This document shows positions 62,156 through 64,000 of a DNA stretch of 64,000 bases, piece after piece; position 1 is the first letter of the stretch; every line of letters begins with the position of its first letter. A program made the position numbers and the translations under genes. This stretch comes from Mycolicibacterium sp. HK-90 (lineage in GTDB: Bacteria; Actinomycetota; Actinomycetes; Mycobacteriales; Mycobacteriaceae). The stretch lies in assembly GCF_030486405.1 (NCBI RefSeq), contig NZ_CP129613.1:5022001-5086000 (forward strand), in the 5' to 3' direction. The notes below the pieces were generated by a model. It was not told the origin of the DNA and did no database searches. It was given only the letters and a program-made list of their open reading frames with translations.

Positions 62156-62716
62156 ATGAGGCGTATCGCGGTGGCGCTCGTTGCGGTGCTGACGGCGGTG
62201 CTTGCGGTGGTGTGGCTCACGACCCGAGAGGCCCCGCACGACGCGGTTCCGACGCACCTCGGGCCCGACGGCGTCCCCGACTTCTCCGCCTACCCCGCGG
62301 TCGATCCGACGCAGTACATACTGCACAAGGGCCAGGGGTTTCCCGTGCAGGGATTCCGCACACCCGGCGGCTTCGTCTGCATGACCACCCAGCACCGGGC
62401 GATGTACGCGCTGGACTGCCGCGGACCGTTCGTCGGCGCCCCCAACGACGCCAACCTGGCGCACCTGTTCAGCTACGGCACCACCAACGGCGCGATTCCG
62501 ATGAGCTTCTCCCGGACGGACGAGCCACTCAGCCCGGTCGACGGTGTCAGCGAGGACGAGGCCCTGATGCTGCCGGCCGGTCAGCGCTTCGAGCTGGGCA
62601 ACGTCACCTGCGTCCACACCGACGACATCCGGCTGGCCTGTCGAATGGCCGATCCCGTCAACGGCAACGGGTTCGTCGCCACCGCTACCGGGACGACGTC
62701 GTTCGGCCGGTCCTGA
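62156..62716 (+). CDS. Secreted/membrane-anchored hypothetical protein
   Basis: A 186-aa protein with one N-terminal hydrophobic segment ([20 protein letters not shown]) without a lipobox, so it is either cleaved or a membrane anchor. The exported part has [27 protein letters not shown], and further Cys at ALDCRGP, VTCVHT and RLACRM. Four Cys suggest two disulfides. Proteins of this type are frequent in mycobacteria and have no known role. It is divergent from mfd. Confidence 0.75.
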   Translation: MRRIAVALVAVLTAVLAVVWLTTREAPHDAVPTHLGPDGVPDFSAYPAVDPTQYILHKGQGFPVQGFRTPGGFVCMTTQHRAMYALDCRGPFVGAPNDANLAHLFSYGTTNGAIPMSFSRTDEPLSPVDGVSEDEALMLPAGQRFELGNVTCVHTDDIRLACRMADPVNGNGFVATATGTTSFGRS

Positions 62717-62784
62717 TTTGGCGCACCGAGCCCCGTCCGGACGGTGCTAGTTTCCGAAAAGCAAATCTTCAGACGGGAGAAGTG

Positions 62785-62805
62785 ATGGGCGGGGCGCGCC
62801 GATGA
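62785..62805 (+). CDS. Possible six-codon leader ORF coupled to the ESX hydrolase gene
   Basis: ATG 62785 follows a strong site (GGGAGAAGTG) and opens MGGARR-stop. Its TGA overlaps the ATG of the hydrolase gene (ATGA at 62802-62805), whereas that ATG itself has only GC-rich sequence directly before it. This suggests ribosome reinitiation from a tiny leader, or a misplaced ribosome site. Not provable from sequence. Confidence 0.35.
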   Translation: MGGARR

Positions 62806-64000
62806 CCGTCACGATCTCCACCGTCACCGCCAGCAACCCGGCCGCCTTGTCCGATTCCGCGACCCAATTGCGGGGCAAGGTCGAGCAGCTCGACATGCAG
62901 ATCAGCCGGCAACGGCAGATCCTCACTGACCTTGGTGACGACTGGAAAGGCGCCGCGGCTGATGCGGCGATCGCCGGTGGCAACCGGAACCTCGAACGGT
63001 TGGAGGGTCTCCGGTCTCGACTGGAGAACATCCAGATCGCCCTGAAGTCCGGCGAAGCCAACCTCACACCGCTGCGCACCGAGATCCTCAACATCGCCAA
63101 GCAGGCGATGAGCCTCGGCGCCACCGTCAGCGATGACGGCACCGTCACCGCCTCGTCCTCCAGCAAGCTCATGACACCGACGCTGGCCGCCGCCTACACA
63201 TCCACGTTGAAAAGTCTTCTGCAGCAGTTCGGCTCGGTCGACGAAGCGCTTGCCAGCGCTGTCAGAATGAGCGCATCGGGAAACGGCGATCCGATTGCAG
63301 GCGATCTGGGCGACCTGCCGGCCTCGCCGCTCAAGCGCGACCTCGAATCCCTCAAGCCACCTGACGGCGCCACCGACACCGAGGTCAACCAATGGTGGGA
63401 CTCGTTGAGCGACGAGGAGCGAAACCGGCTGATCGTGGAGCGGCCAGAATGGGTTGGAAATCTCGACGGAGTGCCTGGCACCGCGCGCGACCTGGCCAAT
63501 CGCAACCGGCTGGGCACACTGCGCAACGATCCGAATCTGACTGCAGAAGAACGGGCCACGCTGACCGAGATCGACAAAGCGTTGTCCGAACCGGATCGTC
63601 AGCTACTGGTTGTGGACTTCGATGGCGAGCATCCCAAGGTGGCGCTGGCGATCGGCAACGTCGATACGGCTGATCACGTCAGCGTGTACGTGCCGGGCAC
63701 TGGTTCGATTACGTACGACAATCCGACAGACGGCAACGATCTGCCTGCTTACATCGAGCAGTCGACCTGGCTCAAGACCGAAACCGAGCGAGTGCTGAGG
63801 GACGCCAAGAAGGCAGACGAAACCGTCGCCACGGTCGCTTGGCTCGGCTACGAGCCCCCGTCGAACGTCGTCCAAGCCACCCGACCGCACTACGCCGACG
63901 ACAACGCACCCGCATTGGCATCATTCATCAATGGCATCGACAGCTCCCGCGACACCGACCCGCATTTGACTGTGCTGGGTCATTCGTACGGGTCGACACT
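62802..64000 (+). CDS. ESX-associated alpha/beta hydrolase (DUF1023), 5' part only
   Basis: The window ends inside this gene after about 399 codons. The N-terminal 110 residues form a WXG100-like helical hairpin (turn W48-K-G50 in LGDDWKGAAADAA). A linker and then a DUF1023-type hydrolase domain follow: VALAIGNVDTADHVSVYVPG, a typical start of the family, and VLGHSYGST at the very edge with the nucleophile Ser. Such fusions are type VII secretion substrates in mycobacteria, sometimes with toxin activity. The rest of the catalytic triad lies outside the window. Confidence 0.88.
   Translation, partial: MTVTISTVTASNPAALSDSATQLRGKVEQLDMQISRQRQILTDLGDDWKGAAADAAIAGGNRNLERLEGLRSRLENIQIALKSGEANLTPLRTEILNIAKQAMSLGATVSDDGTVTASSSSKLMTPTLAAAYTSTLKSLLQQFGSVDEALASAVRMSASGNGDPIAGDLGDLPASPLKRDLESLKPPDGATDTEVNQWWDSLSDEERNRLIVERPEWVGNLDGVPGTARDLANRNRLGTLRNDPNLTAEERATLTEIDKALSEPDRQLLVVDFDGEHPKVALAIGNVDTADHVSVYVPGTGSITYDNPTDGNDLPAYIEQSTWLKTETERVLRDAKKADETVATVAWLGYEPPSNVVQATRPHYADDNAPALASFINGIDSSRDTDPHLTVLGHSYGST

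Overview
The window is high-GC actinobacterial DNA, almost certainly a chromosome segment of a rapidly growing mycobacterium (Mycolicibacterium-like). The evidence is mycobacteria-specific content: an MPT63-like secreted protein, an LpqH-type lipoprotein, a cutinase, F420-dependent nitroreductases, WXG/ESX-type proteins, NmtR/CtpJ, and the order mfd - mazG - lpqU - eno - ftsB-like - DUF501 - ppx2, which follows M. tuberculosis Rv1020-Rv1026. All assignments were made by reading translations and motifs; no database search was run.

Layout. 1-3.4 kb: a left-truncated unknown gene, a DyP-type peroxidase, an unknown 338-aa protein and a BASS-type transporter in one operon. 3.4-12.3 kb: mostly minus-strand accessory genes (MalT-like regulator, alpha/beta hydrolase, small secreted and membrane proteins, one frame-broken secreted gene, an LGFP lipoprotein, a zinc-less MDR oxidoreductase). 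12.4-16.2 kb: a tightly coupled WXG protein / EspC-like protein with an HEXXH tip / duplicated lipoprotein cassette that looks like a type VII polymorphic toxin locus. 16.2-20.8 kb: secreted hydrolase, LpqH-like lipoprotein, cutinase, and two F420-type nitroreductases flanking a tRNA-Leu(UAA). 21-28 kb: an ABC exporter pair, a methyltransferase, secreted and membrane proteins, a FAD monooxygenase and a LysA-like protein without its PLP lysine.

28.4-36.6 kb: a complete kdpFABCDE potassium-uptake operon, all in one direction, preceded by an extra KdpF-like micropeptide. 36.6-39.2 kb: SRPBCC protein and propionyl-CoA synthetase. 39.2-42.8 kb: metal-homeostasis block with a CtpJ/CtpD-type P1B4 ATPase, its divergent repressor NmtR (all four core ligands at conserved positions), a 32-aa Cys-rich microprotein and a ZIP transporter. 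42.8-45.6 kb: a coupled unit encoding an Lgt-like membrane protein with altered active-site residues, a small membrane protein and an MJ0619/Tes-family radical SAM enzyme. This is the best candidate for an undescribed (lipid-modifying) system.

45.8-62.1 kb: MPT63-like protein with a Pro/Ala tail, then the conserved housekeeping block on the minus strand (ppx2, DUF501, ftsB-like, eno, lpqU, mazG, mfd). It is interrupted by a plus-strand efeUOB iron-uptake operon with an IdeR-box-like site and by a secreted serine hydrolase. 62.1-64 kb: a small secreted protein and a right-truncated ESX-type alpha/beta hydrolase (DUF1023).
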